From NCBI GenBank assembly GCA_029866055.1, contig JARXAG010000037.1, positions 1-32,554 on the forward strand: a stretch of 32,554 nucleotides of DNA, in the 5' to 3' direction. Both the position numbers and the translations under genes were made by a program. This document shows, piece by piece, positions 7,316-16,947 of the stretch; the stretch's first letter is position 1; every line of letters begins with the position of its first letter. This DNA is from Burkholderiaceae bacterium (GTDB lineage Bacteria > Pseudomonadota > Gammaproteobacteria > Burkholderiales > Burkholderiaceae_B). Below the pieces are notes generated by a model. The model saw only the letters and a program-made list of their open reading frames with translations, was not told the DNA's origin and ran no database searches.

Positions 7316-7696
7316 TTAAGGGTTACGGGAAGCTTTTTCTTGAAGGCCAGATACGCCTTCGCGCCTAGCCAATTCGGCCAATACCTGTTCGGGGCGCAAA
7401 CCATGCTCAGTGAGCACCACCAAGCAATGAAACCACAAATCTGCAGTTTCTGCCACGATTCGCTCGGGTTGTTGGTCTTTGACCGCCATAACGAGTTCAG
7501 TGGCTTCTTCACCAATCTTTTTTAACGCAGCGTCGGGCCCTTTCGAAAACAGCTTGGCCACATAGGAGGTAGCAGGATCGCCACCGCGCGCTGGTAAACG
7601 AGTGGCTAGGATGTCAGCGATTCTTGCCAGAATGACATCGGACGTGTCAGTCGGTGAGGCGGTGGAAGTAGAAGCTGTCATGTTTAGGGCGTTCAC
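7316..7696 (-). CDS. hisE: Phosphoribosyl-ATP pyrophosphatase
   Basis: Second step of histidine synthesis: hydrolyses phosphoribosyl-ATP to phosphoribosyl-AMP. The 126-residue frame contains the MazG-like all-alpha signature [26 protein letters not shown] and [13 protein letters not shown] with the metal-binding acidic residues. The frame can start at GTG 7696, overlapping the hisI stop, or at ATG 7681 five codons in; the leader before residue 20 is Ser/Thr-rich and non-conserved, so the start is uncertain. HisE is separate from HisI here rather than fused as in enterobacteria. Confidence 0.95.
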   Translation of the reverse strand: MNALNMTASTSTASPTDTSDVILARIADILATRLPARGGDPATSYVAKLFSKGPDAALKKIGEEATELVMAVKDQQPERIVAETADLWFHCLVVLTEHGLRPEQVLAELARREGVSGLQEKASRNP

Positions 7697-8109
7697 TTGT
7701 AAATGAGCTCGGGGTCTTTGAGAACTGGATCAACGCTTACCCATTTTGAGGATAACGGATCAGCACTTTGTTCAAGACGCCGATAGAAACAACTTGCGCG
7801 TCCAGTATGGCAGGCGATCTCGCCGATTTGTTCGACTTTTAGCAACAGTACATCACCATCGCAATCCAGTCTGAGTTCAACTAGGCGTTGTACGTGACCA
7901 GACTCTTCGCCCTTGCGCCAAAGCCGGTTACGCGAACGCGACCAAAATACCGCACGGCCTGTTTGTGCCGTCTCAGAGAGTGCATCGGCGTTCATCCATG
8001 CCACCATCAAAATTTGCCCGGTGGTGGCGTCTTGCGAAATCGCTGGGATCAAGCCCTTATCGTCAAATTTGACCTCGCTCAGCCAGGCGGGGCGCGCAGT
8101 GGTTGTCAT
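7693..8109 (-). CDS. hisI: Phosphoribosyl-AMP cyclohydrolase
   Basis: Third step of histidine synthesis: opens the adenine ring of phosphoribosyl-AMP. The 138-residue protein has the family motifs [28 protein letters not shown], the RLDCDGD metal site, IACHTG and SCFYRR; the three expected zinc cysteines are all present. It overlaps the hisF stop by four bases at its start and hisE by three to four at its end. Confidence 0.97.
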   Translation of the reverse strand: MTTTARPAWLSEVKFDDKGLIPAISQDATTGQILMVAWMNADALSETAQTGRAVFWSRSRNRLWRKGEESGHVQRLVELRLDCDGDVLLLKVEQIGEIACHTGRASCFYRRLEQSADPLSSKWVSVDPVLKDPELIYK

Positions 8110-8912
8110 ATATTGCGCCTCACGGCAATGCCTTGGTTTGCCATAAAGTCTTTGGCCTGACCCACGGTGAACTCACCGTAGTGAAAAATACTGGCGGCCA
8201 GTACCGCGCTGGCACCGCCCAAGGTCACACCATCAGCTAAATGCTGCAGAGTCCCTACGCCGCCCGAGGCAATCACCGGGATCGCGACGGCGTCGGCCAC
8301 GCGGCGTGTGAGTTCGAGGTCAAAACCGGCTTTGGTACCGTCGCGATCCATGCTGGTTAAGAGCAGTTCGCCCGCACCGTATTCTGCCATTTGACGCGCC
8401 CAAGCGATAACGTCCAAGCCGGTGCCACGACGCCCGCCATGAGTGAAGACCTCCCAGGCGGGGGTCGTACTATCGGCCACACGTCGCGCATCAATCGCCA
8501 CAACAATGCACTGCGAGCCGTGATAATTAGAGGCGGCGCGAACAAGCTCTGGGTTGGCGACTGCAGCACTATTCATCGAGACTTTGTCGGCGCCCGCATT
8601 GAGCAGCCGTTGCACATCACTCACCTGACGCACACCACCGCCTACTGTCAGGGGGATAAAAATTTGCGAAGCGACTCGCTCGATGATCGAGAGAATCAAA
8701 TCACGCCCGTCGCTCGTGGCGGTGATGTCTAAAAAGGTGAGCTCGTCTGCGCCTTGTTCGTTGTAGCGCTGAGCAATTTCAACAGGGTCGCCTGCATCAA
8801 TCAGATTGACGAAGTTCACGCCTTTCACAACGCGACCTGCGGTGACGTCAAGGCACGGAATGATTCGACGAGTCAGGCCGCTATTGGTGCTCGGCGTGAC
8901 TAACTGACTCAT
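8106..8912 (-). CDS. hisF: Imidazole glycerol phosphate synthase cyclase subunit
   Basis: Beta/alpha-barrel partner of HisH; uses the ammonia delivered through the barrel to form imidazole glycerol phosphate and AICAR. The 268-residue protein shows [20 protein letters not shown] with the catalytic Asp, a second catalytic Asp in VVAIDARR, and the phosphate-binding VGGGVR and ASGGVGTL loops. It has an N-terminal extension of about 12 residues before TRRIIPCL. Start ATG at 8912 overlaps the hisA stop (ATGA). Confidence 0.97.
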   Translation of the reverse strand: MSQLVTPSTNSGLTRRIIPCLDVTAGRVVKGVNFVNLIDAGDPVEIAQRYNEQGADELTFLDITATSDGRDLILSIIERVASQIFIPLTVGGGVRQVSDVQRLLNAGADKVSMNSAAVANPELVRAASNYHGSQCIVVAIDARRVADSTTPAWEVFTHGGRRGTGLDVIAWARQMAEYGAGELLLTSMDRDGTKAGFDLELTRRVADAVAIPVIASGGVGTLQHLADGVTLGGASAVLAASIFHYGEFTVGQAKDFMANQGIAVRRNI

Positions 8913-9649
8913 GGTGCGAGTTCATCAGCACGCAGCTGTGCGGCTTCAAAATCAAGGGTACCTTCATAGATGCTACGACCTAAAATCGCGCCCTCAATGC
9001 CCTCGGCCTCAACTGCGCACAGAGCTTCGATGTCGCGCATGTCTGTGACTCCGCCCGAGGCGATCACCGGGATCCGCACGTGTTGAGCGAGTCGTACCGT
9101 TGCTTCGATGTTGACGCCCGTCAACATGCCATCACGGCCAATATCCGTATAGATAATTGCTTCGCAACCGTAGTCTTCAAATTTTTTGGCCATGTCGAGC
9201 ACATCATGCTTGGTGAGCTTGCTCCAGCCATCGGTCGCAACTTTGCCATCGCGCGCGTCGAGTCCAACGATAATGCTGCCGGGAAACGCGCCGCAGGCAT
9301 CGTGCAAAAATCCGGGATTTTTAACCGCAGCGGTACCGATGATGACGTAGGTGATACCGAAATCTAGATAGCGCTCGATCGTGTCGAGGTCGCGAATGCC
9401 ACCGCCAATTTGAACCGGAATATCTGAACCAACCGAATCGACAATCGCGCGAATGACAGATTCGTTTTTAGGTTTGCCGGCTACAGCGCCATTGAGGTCG
9501 ACTAAATGCAGGCGTCGTGCGCCTCGGTCAAGCCAAAGGTTAGACATGGCGGTTGGGTCTTCTGAGAAGACTGTTGCGTCGTCGAGGTCGCCTTGACGCA
9601 GGCGGACGCAGCGTCCGTCTTTGAGATCAATTGCAGGGATCAGCAGCAT
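8909..9649 (-). CDS. hisA: ProFAR isomerase (phosphoribosylformimino-AICAR-phosphate isomerase)
   Basis: Fourth step of histidine synthesis, an Amadori rearrangement in a beta/alpha barrel. The 246-residue protein begins [20 protein letters not shown] with catalytic Asp8, has a second catalytic Asp in [16 protein letters not shown], and the phosphate loops IGGGIRD and IASGGVTD. It overlaps hisF by four bases and lies 67 bases after hisH, an unusually wide gap for this cluster. Confidence 0.97.
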   Translation of the reverse strand: MLLIPAIDLKDGRCVRLRQGDLDDATVFSEDPTAMSNLWLDRGARRLHLVDLNGAVAGKPKNESVIRAIVDSVGSDIPVQIGGGIRDLDTIERYLDFGITYVIIGTAAVKNPGFLHDACGAFPGSIIVGLDARDGKVATDGWSKLTKHDVLDMAKKFEDYGCEAIIYTDIGRDGMLTGVNIEATVRLAQHVRIPVIASGGVTDMRDIEALCAVEAEGIEGAILGRSIYEGTLDFEAAQLRADELAP

Positions 9650-9716
9650 GTGAGTATTGAGTGGTCACGTAAAGTTCAAAGCACTCACAATAAGCGAGTG
9701 TGGATAAGGGATTAGT

Positions 9717-10352
9717 TTAAGGCTTCCAGTCTACAAAATTACGGTAAAGACGCAAACCATAATCGGCACTTTTTTCTGGATGAAACTGTACGGCAAAGAT
9801 ATTGTCGGCTGCAACAGCACAGGTAAACAGGCCGCCGTAGTTGCTTTGCCCGACGGTGAGCTCAGCCTGAGCGGGCACGGCATAGTAACTGTGAACAAAA
9901 TAAAAGGGGGTCATATCGGGGATACCCTGCCACAGGGCATGCTCACGGCTTTGTTTGACTGGATTCCAGCCCATATGCGGCACTTTGAGCTGTTGTGGGC
10001 CCGCAGAGAAGGCGGAGCCCTGAAAACGCCGAACCTCGCCTTTAAAGATGCCCAGGCTGGCGGTGTTGCCTTCTTCGCTGCGTTCAAACAACATTTGTTC
10101 GCCCACGCAAACGCCAAGTAAGGGCTTGCTTTTTGCTGCGTTAAGCACCGCCTCACGCAAGCCCGCCTCATCCAACGTGCGGATGCAGTCGGCCATTGCC
10201 CCCTGACCCGGAAACACCACGCGGTCAGCAGCCAAAATGTCGCGCGCCTGACTGCATAAGCGGATATCAGCCTCGGGGGCGGCGTGGCGCAATGCCCGCT
10301 CGACCGAGTGGATATTGCCCATGCCATAGTCGACGATGGCAATCAAGGCCAT
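9717..10352 (-). CDS. hisH: Imidazole glycerol phosphate synthase glutaminase subunit
   Basis: Class I glutamine amidotransferase that makes ammonia for HisF. The 211-residue protein has the complete triad: Cys82 in [12 protein letters not shown], and His191 and Glu193 in [12 protein letters not shown]. The oxyanion-side PGQGAM loop is also present near residue 48-53. The start ATG at 10352 lies 3 bases after the hisB stop. The region between hisH and hisA (9650-9716) holds no gene, only a weak CACTC/GAGTG inverted repeat at 9682-9700. Confidence 0.97.
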   Translation of the reverse strand: MALIAIVDYGMGNIHSVERALRHAAPEADIRLCSQARDILAADRVVFPGQGAMADCIRTLDEAGLREAVLNAAKSKPLLGVCVGEQMLFERSEEGNTASLGIFKGEVRRFQGSAFSAGPQQLKVPHMGWNPVKQSREHALWQGIPDMTPFYFVHSYYAVPAQAELTVGQSNYGGLFTCAVAADNIFAVQFHPEKSADYGLRLYRNFVDWKP

Positions 10353-10355
10353 GGT

Positions 10356-10943
10356 TTACAGGACACCTTTGGTAGACGGCACAACGCCAGCACTGCGTGG
10401 ATCGAGTTCGAGCGCCATGCGTAGCGCTCGACCGGTGGCTTTGAAGATCGTTTCGCACTGATGGTGAGCATTGACGCCGCGCAAGTTATCAATGTGCATG
10501 GTGAGTAGCGCATGGTTGACCAAACCCTGAAAAAATTCAATGGTGAGGTCAACATCAAAATCACCAACGCGTGCGCGGGTGAAGGGCACATGAAATTGCA
10601 AGCCGGGCCTGCCTGAAAAATCTACCACCACGCGCGAAAGCGCCTCGTCCAGAGGCACATACGCATGGCCGTAGCGACGAATCCCGGCTTTATCGCCCAC
10701 GGCTTTAGCAATGGCTTGACCAAGCGTGATGCCAACGTCTTCAACCGTGTGGTGAGCATCAATTTCTAAATCGCCCTGAGCATGCACCTCAAGGTCAATT
10801 AAACCGTGGCGCGCAATTTGATCAAGCATGTGATCTAAAAAAGGCACGCCCGTGTCGAGCTTTTGGCGGCCTGTGCCATCTAGATTGATTGCGACACGTA
10901 TTTTTGTTTCGTTGGTATTGCGGATAATTTCGGCGGTGCGCAT
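10356..10943 (-). CDS. hisB: Imidazoleglycerol-phosphate dehydratase (monofunctional)
   Basis: Dehydrates imidazole glycerol phosphate to imidazole acetol phosphate. The 195-residue protein has the two manganese-binding HHxxE motifs, His64-His65-Glu68 ([10 protein letters not shown]) and His160-His161-Glu164 ([10 protein letters not shown]). It lacks the histidinol phosphatase domain found fused in enterobacteria. The preceding gene is hisD rather than the usual hisC, with 82 non-coding bases between; a TACAAT box at 10977-10972 (minus strand) in that gap could serve as an internal promoter, though no good -35 is seen. Confidence 0.97.
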   Translation of the reverse strand: MRTAEIIRNTNETKIRVAINLDGTGRQKLDTGVPFLDHMLDQIARHGLIDLEVHAQGDLEIDAHHTVEDVGITLGQAIAKAVGDKAGIRRYGHAYVPLDEALSRVVVDFSGRPGLQFHVPFTRARVGDFDVDLTIEFFQGLVNHALLTMHIDNLRGVNAHHQCETIFKATGRALRMALELDPRSAGVVPSTKGVL

Positions 10944-11025
10944 GGCTTGGGCTCTTAGCGTCAGAATCTACATTGTAGGGCGGTCTGAGCGAATTGTTGT
11001 TGTGAATCGTGCTGGATCGCTGAAA

Positions 11026-12339
11026 TTACTTGCTGCTTGGTGTCGTGAGGCGGTAGGTGGCGCTTGCCGCATGGGCTTGCAGGCCTTCGCCTAGCGCGAG
11101 TTCAGCAGCAATTTTGCCCAGTGTTTGCGCACCGGCTTGCGAGACGTGGATCAAACTTGAGCGTTTTTGAAAGTCATAGACGCCTAGCGGTGAAGAAAAC
11201 CGAGCAGTACGCGAGGTTGGCAACACGTGGTTCGGACCCGCGCAATAGTCACCAAGCGACTCAGAGCTGTGCTGCCCCATAAAAATCGCACCAGCGTGAC
11301 GCAAATGAGGCAGCCAGGCGTCAGGCTCTTCAGTTGACACTTCAAGGTGCTCAGGCGCGATCTGGTTGCTAATTGTGCAAGCCTCGTTCAAATCTCGTAC
11401 CAAAATCAGCGCGCCGCGGTCGCGCAAGCTTGCACGAATGATGTCAGCCCTGGGCATGGTGGGTAGTAATTTGTTGATCGAGCGCTCGACTGCGTCGAGG
11501 TAACTCGCATCTGGGCACAACAAGATCGCCTGAGCAAGCTCGTCGTGTTCGGCTTGCGAGAACAGATCCATCGCGATCCAGTCGGGCGACGTTTTACCGT
11601 CGCAGATGATGAGGATTTCGCTTGGGCCTGCAATCATGTCGATGCCCACGACGCCGAAGACGCGGCGTTTTGCCGCAGCGACGTAGGCATTACCTGGGCC
11701 AACAATTTTATCGACGGCCGGCACCGTTGCAGTGCCGTAGGCGAGCGCGCCGATGGCCTGGGCACCACCCATCGCGAAACAGCGGTCAACACCTGCAATC
11801 GCCGCAGCGGCTAGCACCATGGCGTTACGATGGCCACCAGGGGTTGGCGTTACCATCACGACCTCTGAAACGCCAGCCACCTTCGCTGGAATCGCATTCA
11901 TCAGCACCGAAGAGGGATAAGCGGCTTTGCCACCTGGTACGTAGACCCCAACGCGGTCGAGGGCCGTAATCTGTTGCCCTAAACGCGTGCCGTCGGCCTC
12001 AGTGTAAGACCAGCTGTTTTGAATTTGGTGTACGTGATACGTACGTACGCGCTCGGCCGCCGCCTCAAGCGCTTGACGCTGTGCCAAAGGGAGCTCGGCA
12101 AGGGCCTTGAACCACTCGCTACGCGGGATTTCTAACTCGGCGGCCTGATTGATTTGAACACCATCGAACTCACGCGTCAGGCGAACAAGCGCCGCGTCGC
12201 CCTCAGCGCGCACTTGCTTCAGAATACGCGCAGCCGCATTGTCGATGGCCTCATCTTGTTCGGCATCAAACGCCAACAAGGTGGTGAGCTTTGCGTCAAA
12301 GTCTGGGTCGCGCGAGTCTAGGCGTGAAATGGTTGCCAT
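11026..12339 (-). CDS. hisD: Histidinol dehydrogenase
   Basis: Final two steps of histidine synthesis: zinc- and NAD-dependent oxidation of histidinol to histidine. The 437-residue protein contains [20 protein letters not shown], the NAD-binding [27 protein letters not shown], the catalytic [10 protein letters not shown] and IAPEHLEV, and [14 protein letters not shown] with zinc ligands. Length matches the family. Start ATG at 12339 lies 18 bases after hisG; the ribosome site (GAGAC) is weak. Confidence 0.97.
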   Translation of the reverse strand: MATISRLDSRDPDFDAKLTTLLAFDAEQDEAIDNAAARILKQVRAEGDAALVRLTREFDGVQINQAAELEIPRSEWFKALAELPLAQRQALEAAAERVRTYHVHQIQNSWSYTEADGTRLGQQITALDRVGVYVPGGKAAYPSSVLMNAIPAKVAGVSEVVMVTPTPGGHRNAMVLAAAAIAGVDRCFAMGGAQAIGALAYGTATVPAVDKIVGPGNAYVAAAKRRVFGVVGIDMIAGPSEILIICDGKTSPDWIAMDLFSQAEHDELAQAILLCPDASYLDAVERSINKLLPTMPRADIIRASLRDRGALILVRDLNEACTISNQIAPEHLEVSTEEPDAWLPHLRHAGAIFMGQHSSESLGDYCAGPNHVLPTSRTARFSSPLGVYDFQKRSSLIHVSQAGAQTLGKIAAELALGEGLQAHAASATYRLTTPSSK

Positions 12340-12357
12340 GGTGTCAGTCTCTAGGTG

Positions 12358-13044
12358 TCACGCGGTTGCCACGTTTGCGTGACTGGCTTGTTCAAAGGCG
12401 TCTAACAGCGGTTGCAGTTGTGCATGACGGGTTTTAAGTGCGGCACGGTTGACCACCAAGCGCGATGAAATCGGCATGATGTCTTCGACCGCGACTAAAT
12501 CGTTAGCCTTTAAGGTGTTGCCGGTTGAGACCAGGTCGACGATCGCATCGGCCAGGCCCACTAAGGGTGCGAGTTCCATTGAGCCGTAAAGTTTGATGAG
12601 GTCAACGTACACACCTTTTGCGGCAAAGTGTTCGCGCGCTGCTTGGGTGTATTTGGTCGCAACACGTAAGCGTGCACCTTGGCGCACAGCAGCCTCGTAA
12701 TCAAATCCTTTTCGCACTGCGACAGCCAAGCGACAACGTGCGATGTTTAGGTCAATCGGCTGATACAACCCACCAGGGTGTTGCGCTGCGTGTTCGATGA
12801 GTACATCTTTACCAGCAATACCCAGATCAGCCGCGCCGTATTCAACGTAGGTTGGAACGTCAGAGGCGCGTACAATAATTAACCGCAAGCCAGGGTTGCT
12901 GGTGGCGATAATCAGCTTACGCGACTGCTCTGGGTTTTCAGAAACTTGAATGCCAGCCGCCTCGAGAAGCGGCAGAGTTTCTTCAAAAATCCGTCCTTTC
13001 GAGAGGGCCATCGTTAAAGGCCGAAGCGACTCAGCTGCACTCAT
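12358..13044 (-). CDS. hisG: ATP phosphoribosyltransferase catalytic subunit, short form
   Basis: Committed step of histidine synthesis: joins ATP and PRPP. At 228 residues it is the short HisG type; the N-terminal [20 protein letters not shown] and the PRPP-binding [19 protein letters not shown] are present but the regulatory C-terminal domain of the long form is absent. Short forms are known to need the HisS-like partner HisZ for activity and feedback inhibition; no hisZ is in the window. Start ATG at 13044 overlaps the murA stop (ATGA). Confidence 0.96.
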   Translation of the reverse strand: MSAAESLRPLTMALSKGRIFEETLPLLEAAGIQVSENPEQSRKLIIATSNPGLRLIIVRASDVPTYVEYGAADLGIAGKDVLIEHAAQHPGGLYQPIDLNIARCRLAVAVRKGFDYEAAVRQGARLRVATKYTQAAREHFAAKGVYVDLIKLYGSMELAPLVGLADAIVDLVSTGNTLKANDLVAVEDIMPISSRLVVNRAALKTRHAQLQPLLDAFEQASHANVATA

Positions 13045-14309
13045 GAGAGATCCTTGCTAGAAATGCGTTCGATGTTGGCGCCTAGCTGTCTGAGCTTGTG
13101 CTCCATGCGCTCGTAGCCTCGGTCAAGGTGATAGATTCGCTCGACGATGGTCTGGCCCTCAGCTGCTAAACCCGCAATGACAAGGCTTGCAGAGGCACGC
13201 AAATCGGTGGCCATGACAGTTGCTCCCGACAGTTTTTTTACACCACGTACAACTGCTGTGTGACCGTCGATGTCAATGCGAGCGCCCAAGCGCAGTAGCT
13301 CTTGCACGTGCATGTAGCGGTTTTCAAAAATTGTTTCAGCGATGACCGAGGTGCCGTCGGCCAGCGCGTTTAGCGCCATTAATTGGGCTTGCATGTCAGT
13401 GGCAAACCCTGGGTATTCGTGTGTACGAAAGTCAACAGGTTTGGGCCTCTGTGTCATGCTGGCGCGAATCCAGTCAGTGCCGCAGGTCAGGGTCACACCA
13501 GCCTCTTGGAGTTTAGAGAGGGTGGCACCCATGGTGTCGGGCGCGACCTGGCGTAACGTGATGTCGCCTCCGGCTGCACCCACTGCACACAAAAAGCTAC
13601 CCGCTTCGATACGATCAGGTATCACCTGATGGGTGGCACCGTGCAGGCTCTTGACGCCTTCAATGATGATGCGATCGGTACCATGGCCACGAATCTGCGC
13701 GCCCATCTTAATCAACAGTTCGGCTAGATCCACGACCTCGGGTTCACGCGCGGCGTTTTCTAAAACGGTTTGACCTTCTGCTAAGACGGCAGCCATCAGC
13801 AGATTTTCGGTGCCAGTGACTGTCACCATGTCGGTACGTATGACGGCGCCCTTTAGGCGCTGGGCACGCGCTACGACAAAACCGTGTTCGATGCTGATGT
13901 CAGCCCCTAACGCGGCCAAGCCGTGAATATGTTGGTCGACTGGGCGCTGACCAATTGCACAGCCGCCGGGCAGGCTGACTCGTGCCTGACCAAACCGTGC
14001 GAGCAGCGGCCCCAGCACCAAAATCGAAGCGCGCATGGTTTTCACCAGTTCATAGGGCGCCTCGAGGGTCGTGACGTCGTTGGCAGTGATATGAACCGTG
14101 CCATCGGTTTCGCGCGTGCAACGAACGCCCATCTGGCCTAATAATTTAAGCGTGGTCGCAATGTCGTTTAACTTGGGTACGTTAGTGAGTGTGACCGTAT
14201 CGGCAGTGAGTAAACCAGCACACAAAATTGGCAGGGCCGCATTTTTTGCGCCAGAAATACTGACTTCACCGTGCAGGCGACTACCACCCGTGATTCGTAA
14301 AATATCCAT
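13041..14309 (-). CDS. murA: UDP-N-acetylglucosamine 1-carboxyvinyltransferase
   Basis: First committed step of peptidoglycan synthesis, transferring enolpyruvate from PEP to UDP-GlcNAc in the cytosol. The 422-residue protein has the catalytic Lys22-Asn23 ([10 protein letters not shown]), the loop with Cys117 ([16 protein letters not shown]), which is the fosfomycin-target cysteine, and the C-terminal [19 protein letters not shown]. The start overlaps the ibaG stop by one base (TGATG). Position between ibaG and hisG is conserved in many betaproteobacteria. Confidence 0.98.
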   Translation of the reverse strand: MDILRITGGSRLHGEVSISGAKNAALPILCAGLLTADTVTLTNVPKLNDIATTLKLLGQMGVRCTRETDGTVHITANDVTTLEAPYELVKTMRASILVLGPLLARFGQARVSLPGGCAIGQRPVDQHIHGLAALGADISIEHGFVVARAQRLKGAVIRTDMVTVTGTENLLMAAVLAEGQTVLENAAREPEVVDLAELLIKMGAQIRGHGTDRIIIEGVKSLHGATHQVIPDRIEAGSFLCAVGAAGGDITLRQVAPDTMGATLSKLQEAGVTLTCGTDWIRASMTQRPKPVDFRTHEYPGFATDMQAQLMALNALADGTSVIAETIFENRYMHVQELLRLGARIDIDGHTAVVRGVKKLSGATVMATDLRASASLVIAGLAAEGQTIVERIYHLDRGYERMEHKLRQLGANIERISSKDLS

Positions 14310-14551
14310 CAGACGGGTTTGCTGAACTCTTCGGGGGTTAAGGTCCGCATCGAGAGTGCGTGGATTTCTTGTTTCATCCGATCACCTAACGCGGCATACA
14401 CCAACTGATGGCGGGCGATCAGGCGTTTACCTGCAAACGCGTTGCTGACGATGACTGCCTCGAAATGCGCGCCATCGCCGCTGACTTCAAGGTGCTCGCA
14501 GGCGAGCCCGGCGGCGATGTAAGCACGAATATCTTCTGGGGTAGGCAACAT
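14309..14551 (-). CDS. ibaG: BolA-family protein (IbaG-like)
   Basis: Small BolA-like protein that, in relatives, pairs with monothiol glutaredoxins around 2Fe-2S clusters and is linked to acid stress. About 80 residues: [20 protein letters not shown] at the start, then [20 protein letters not shown], the conserved RHQLVYAAL with the ligand-type histidine, and [15 protein letters not shown]. The ATG at 14551 is preferred over an upstream TTG because AAGGA lies about 11 bases before it. It is encoded between the ABC permease and murA, the place ibaG occupies in E. coli and betaproteobacteria. Confidence 0.94.
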   Translation of the reverse strand: MLPTPEDIRAYIAAGLACEHLEVSGDGAHFEAVIVSNAFAGKRLIARHQLVYAALGDRMKQEIHALSMRTLTPEEFSKPV

Positions 14552-14608
14552 GATCTGCAAGGTCCTTGAGGGGGTAACGATTCTAGAATATTCGTTATTT
14601 TAGATGGT

Positions 14609-15400
14609 TTAGCTACGCAGCTTGTAGCCTCGGCCTAAAAGGCGCAGGGCAAACGTTGCCAAAACGGAAAACACCCCGGCGACAACGGCTAGGCTTTGCC
14701 AAGGCGAGACATCGGCCACGCCAAAAAACCCGTAGCGAAACCCATCAATCGTGTAGAAGAGCGGATTCCAGTGCGACACAGTCTGCCAAAAGGCAGGTAG
14801 GGTGTGCACTGAATAAAACACTCCAGATAAAAACGTGGCAGGCATAATCAGAAAATTTTGAAAAGCGGCGAGCTGATCAAATTTTTCGGAGGTCAGCCCA
14901 GCAATTAAACCCAAGATCGCCATAATGCCGCACGAGAGAATCGCGAAGACGAGCGCCCAAAGCGGATGCTTGATTGGTGTCGAGCTGAAATATTGGGATA
15001 CCAGCCAGACACAGGTTCCGACGGCCAGACCCCGCACAATGGCGGCCAACACATAGGCACTGAAGAACTCTCGGTGCGAGATGGGTGGCAACAAGACAAA
15101 TACCAAATTGCCTGTGACGCGGCTTTGAATGAGCGATGACGACGGGTTAGCAAAGGCGTTTTGCAGCATGCTCATCATCATGAGCCCTGGGATCAAAAAA
15201 GCGGTGTAGGGCACGCTGCCATACACCTGGATCCGATCTTGTAACACCTGAGCAAAAATCACAAGGTACAGCAATGCTGTGATGACGGGAGCGGCAATGG
15301 TCTGAAAGCTGACCTTCCAAAAACGCAGTAATTCTTTGCCAAGTAGGGTCGGAAATCCTGAGCCGGCACCTGCACGAGCGGTCAAAATCGGGGCGCTCAT
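14609..15400 (-). CDS. ABC-2 type transporter permease (YadH-like)
   Basis: Membrane component of an ABC-2 family exporter. The 263-residue protein has about six hydrophobic segments and the ABC-2 signature region (ILGLIAGLTSEKFDQLAAFQ, then NFLIMPATFLSGVFYSVHTLP). It overlaps the ATPase gene by four bases (ATGA), so the two form one transporter. It resembles E. coli YadH; the substrate of that pair is not established. Sited between mla genes and murA it may act in envelope biogenesis, which is inference. Confidence 0.92.
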   Translation of the reverse strand: MSAPILTARAGAGSGFPTLLGKELLRFWKVSFQTIAAPVITALLYLVIFAQVLQDRIQVYGSVPYTAFLIPGLMMMSMLQNAFANPSSSLIQSRVTGNLVFVLLPPISHREFFSAYVLAAIVRGLAVGTCVWLVSQYFSSTPIKHPLWALVFAILSCGIMAILGLIAGLTSEKFDQLAAFQNFLIMPATFLSGVFYSVHTLPAFWQTVSHWNPLFYTIDGFRYGFFGVADVSPWQSLAVVAGVFSVLATFALRLLGRGYKLRS

Positions 15401-16188
15401 GCTTGTGCCTCAGAAAACTTAGACGGTTGGGCGTTCATGATTTGGACAAACGCTTGTTCGAGATTGCCGCCCGCGCGTGCGATCAGGGCTTTGGTTGTGT
15501 CGAGTGCGACGATGCGCCCGCCCTTTAGCATGGCAGTGCGGTTACACAGCATTTCAGCTTCTTCAAGGTAGTGCGTGGTCAAGATGATGGTGTGGCCTTT
15601 GGCGTTGAGCCGGGAAATGAATTCCCAGAGGCTGCGGCGTAAGTCGACATCAACTCCTGCTGTGGGTTCGTCAAGCACGATGACGGGTGGGCGGTGCACC
15701 AGCGCTTGAGCAACCAGCACGCGACGCTTCATCCCGCCAGACAAGGCACGCATGTTCTCATCGGCCTTGTCGGTGAGCCCAAGGTTGGCCAAGATTTCGT
15801 CAATCCAGTCGTCGTTGTGGCGAAAGCCAAAATAACCTGATTGAATTCTTAAGGTTTCGCGGACTGTAAAAAATGGGTCGTACACCAACTCTTGGGGCAC
15901 GACACCTAACGAGCGCCTGGCCGCCTGATAATCGTTGACCACATCATGGCCACAAACACTGGCACGCCCTTGGGTAGCCTGGCACAGCCCTGCCAGCACA
16001 GAAATGAGTGTCGTTTTGCCGGCGCCGTTAGGCCCCAGCAACGCAAAAAACTCGCCGTGCTCGATTGTTAAAGACACATCATCAAGCGCCTGAAAGCCGG
16101 GGCCTGTAGGTGGGCGAAACAAGCCACGCCAGCCCAAGGTGCGAGGTGCAAAAACTTTAGAAACATGTTCAAACGAAACAGCAGACAT
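15397..16188 (-). CDS. ABC transporter ATP-binding protein (YadG-like)
   Basis: ATPase partner of the downstream ABC-2 permease. The 263-residue protein shows Walker A LGPNGAGKTT (about 51-60), Q-loop VVPQELVYDPFF, signature LSGGMKRRVLVAQAL, Walker B VIVLDEPTAGVD and the switch histidine in TTHYLEEAEMLC. The ATG at 16188 has AAGG upstream. In related genomes an STAS-domain mlaB gene usually sits just before it; here only a 65-base spacer separates it from mlaC. Confidence 0.94.
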   Translation of the reverse strand: MSAVSFEHVSKVFAPRTLGWRGLFRPPTGPGFQALDDVSLTIEHGEFFALLGPNGAGKTTLISVLAGLCQATQGRASVCGHDVVNDYQAARRSLGVVPQELVYDPFFTVRETLRIQSGYFGFRHNDDWIDEILANLGLTDKADENMRALSGGMKRRVLVAQALVHRPPVIVLDEPTAGVDVDLRRSLWEFISRLNAKGHTIILTTHYLEEAEMLCNRTAMLKGGRIVALDTTKALIARAGGNLEQAFVQIMNAQPSKFSEAQA

Positions 16189-16229
16189 GACGACCTTGTT
16201 GTGGGGCGGTACCCCCGAGCGACCAGATG

Positions 16230-16245
16230 CCCCGCAGGAGCGGGG
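16230..16245. other. GC-rich hairpin between mlaC and the ABC ATPase gene
   Basis: CCCCGC (16230-16235) and GCGGGG (16240-16245) form a perfect 6-bp stem with a 4-base loop in the 65-base spacer. No T-tract follows on the minus strand, so it is not a standard terminator; it could stabilise or delimit the upstream mla mRNA. It lies where mlaB is missing. Confidence 0.4.
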
Positions 16246-16253
16246 ACTAATCG

Positions 16254-16892
16254 TTATTGTTGTTGAGCGCGTTGATTGAGCGCTTGAATCAGGCCATCGA
16301 TCCCGTTTTGACTAATTTGCTGAGAAAACTGATTACGGTAGTTTTCAATCAGCCAGATATTTTCAACGTTTAGGTCATAGATCTTCCAGCCTTGGGGTGT
16401 TTTTTCAAGTCGGTAATCTAGCGCAATCGGTTGAGTATTGGCGCGCTGCATGACCTGAGATTTGACGACGAGGTCGGTGGCATCGGCGTCGCCTCGCAAA
16501 GGCAAGACTTTAATGCTGGTGCCCTCGTCGACGCGGGTGAAGGCACCGCTGTAAGAGCGACCTAAGGTGCCGCGAAAGGCTTTGACCAAGGCTGCCTGTT
16601 GTTCGGGTGTTGCCTGTCGCCAATAGCGACCCGCTGCGAGGCGCGTTGTTTTTTCAAAATTGACGTGAGGCAAAATGAGGTCGTCAACGATTTGATTGAC
16701 GCGCGCGGTGTTGCCGGCGCGCACGCTGCTATCGGTCTTAAGCGCGGTGAGGACTTGATCGGCGACCTGCTGCACGAAGTCGTTGGGGGCGGCCTTCGGA
16801 TCAGGTTTTGTCTGCGCACGTGAAGTGTGACCCAACCCCAGCAGCACGCACAAGACAATCAGTTTAAAAAATAAATCGATGCGAGACTTCAT
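16254..16892 (-). CDS. mlaC: Periplasmic phospholipid-binding protein MlaC (Ttg2D-like)
   Basis: Soluble shuttle that carries phospholipid between the outer-membrane MlaA complex and the inner-membrane MlaFED complex. About 212 residues, with a signal peptide (FFKLIVLCVLLGLGHTSRAQ, cleavage expected after SRA). Family features follow: VADQVLTALKTD, VDDLILPHVNFEKTTRLAAG, RYWRQATPEQQAALVKAF, and YDLNVENIWLIENYRNQF. The ATG at 16892 is preferred because AAGGA lies 8 bases upstream; an in-frame TTG directly before it is unlikely. It follows mlaA by 55 bases. Confidence 0.95.
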   Translation of the reverse strand: MKSRIDLFFKLIVLCVLLGLGHTSRAQTKPDPKAAPNDFVQQVADQVLTALKTDSSVRAGNTARVNQIVDDLILPHVNFEKTTRLAAGRYWRQATPEQQAALVKAFRGTLGRSYSGAFTRVDEGTSIKVLPLRGDADATDLVVKSQVMQRANTQPIALDYRLEKTPQGWKIYDLNVENIWLIENYRNQFSQQISQNGIDGLIQALNQRAQQQ

Positions 16893-16947
16893 CAAACATA
16901 TCCTTGCAATAGGCTAAATATCTGCTGGCAGGTACTACAGGGGAACC

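Noticed and set aside
9650-9716. Small gene or riboswitch in the hisH-hisA gap
   Set aside because: Only 67 bases, a weak 5-bp inverted repeat, no start with ribosome site and no known leader motif.
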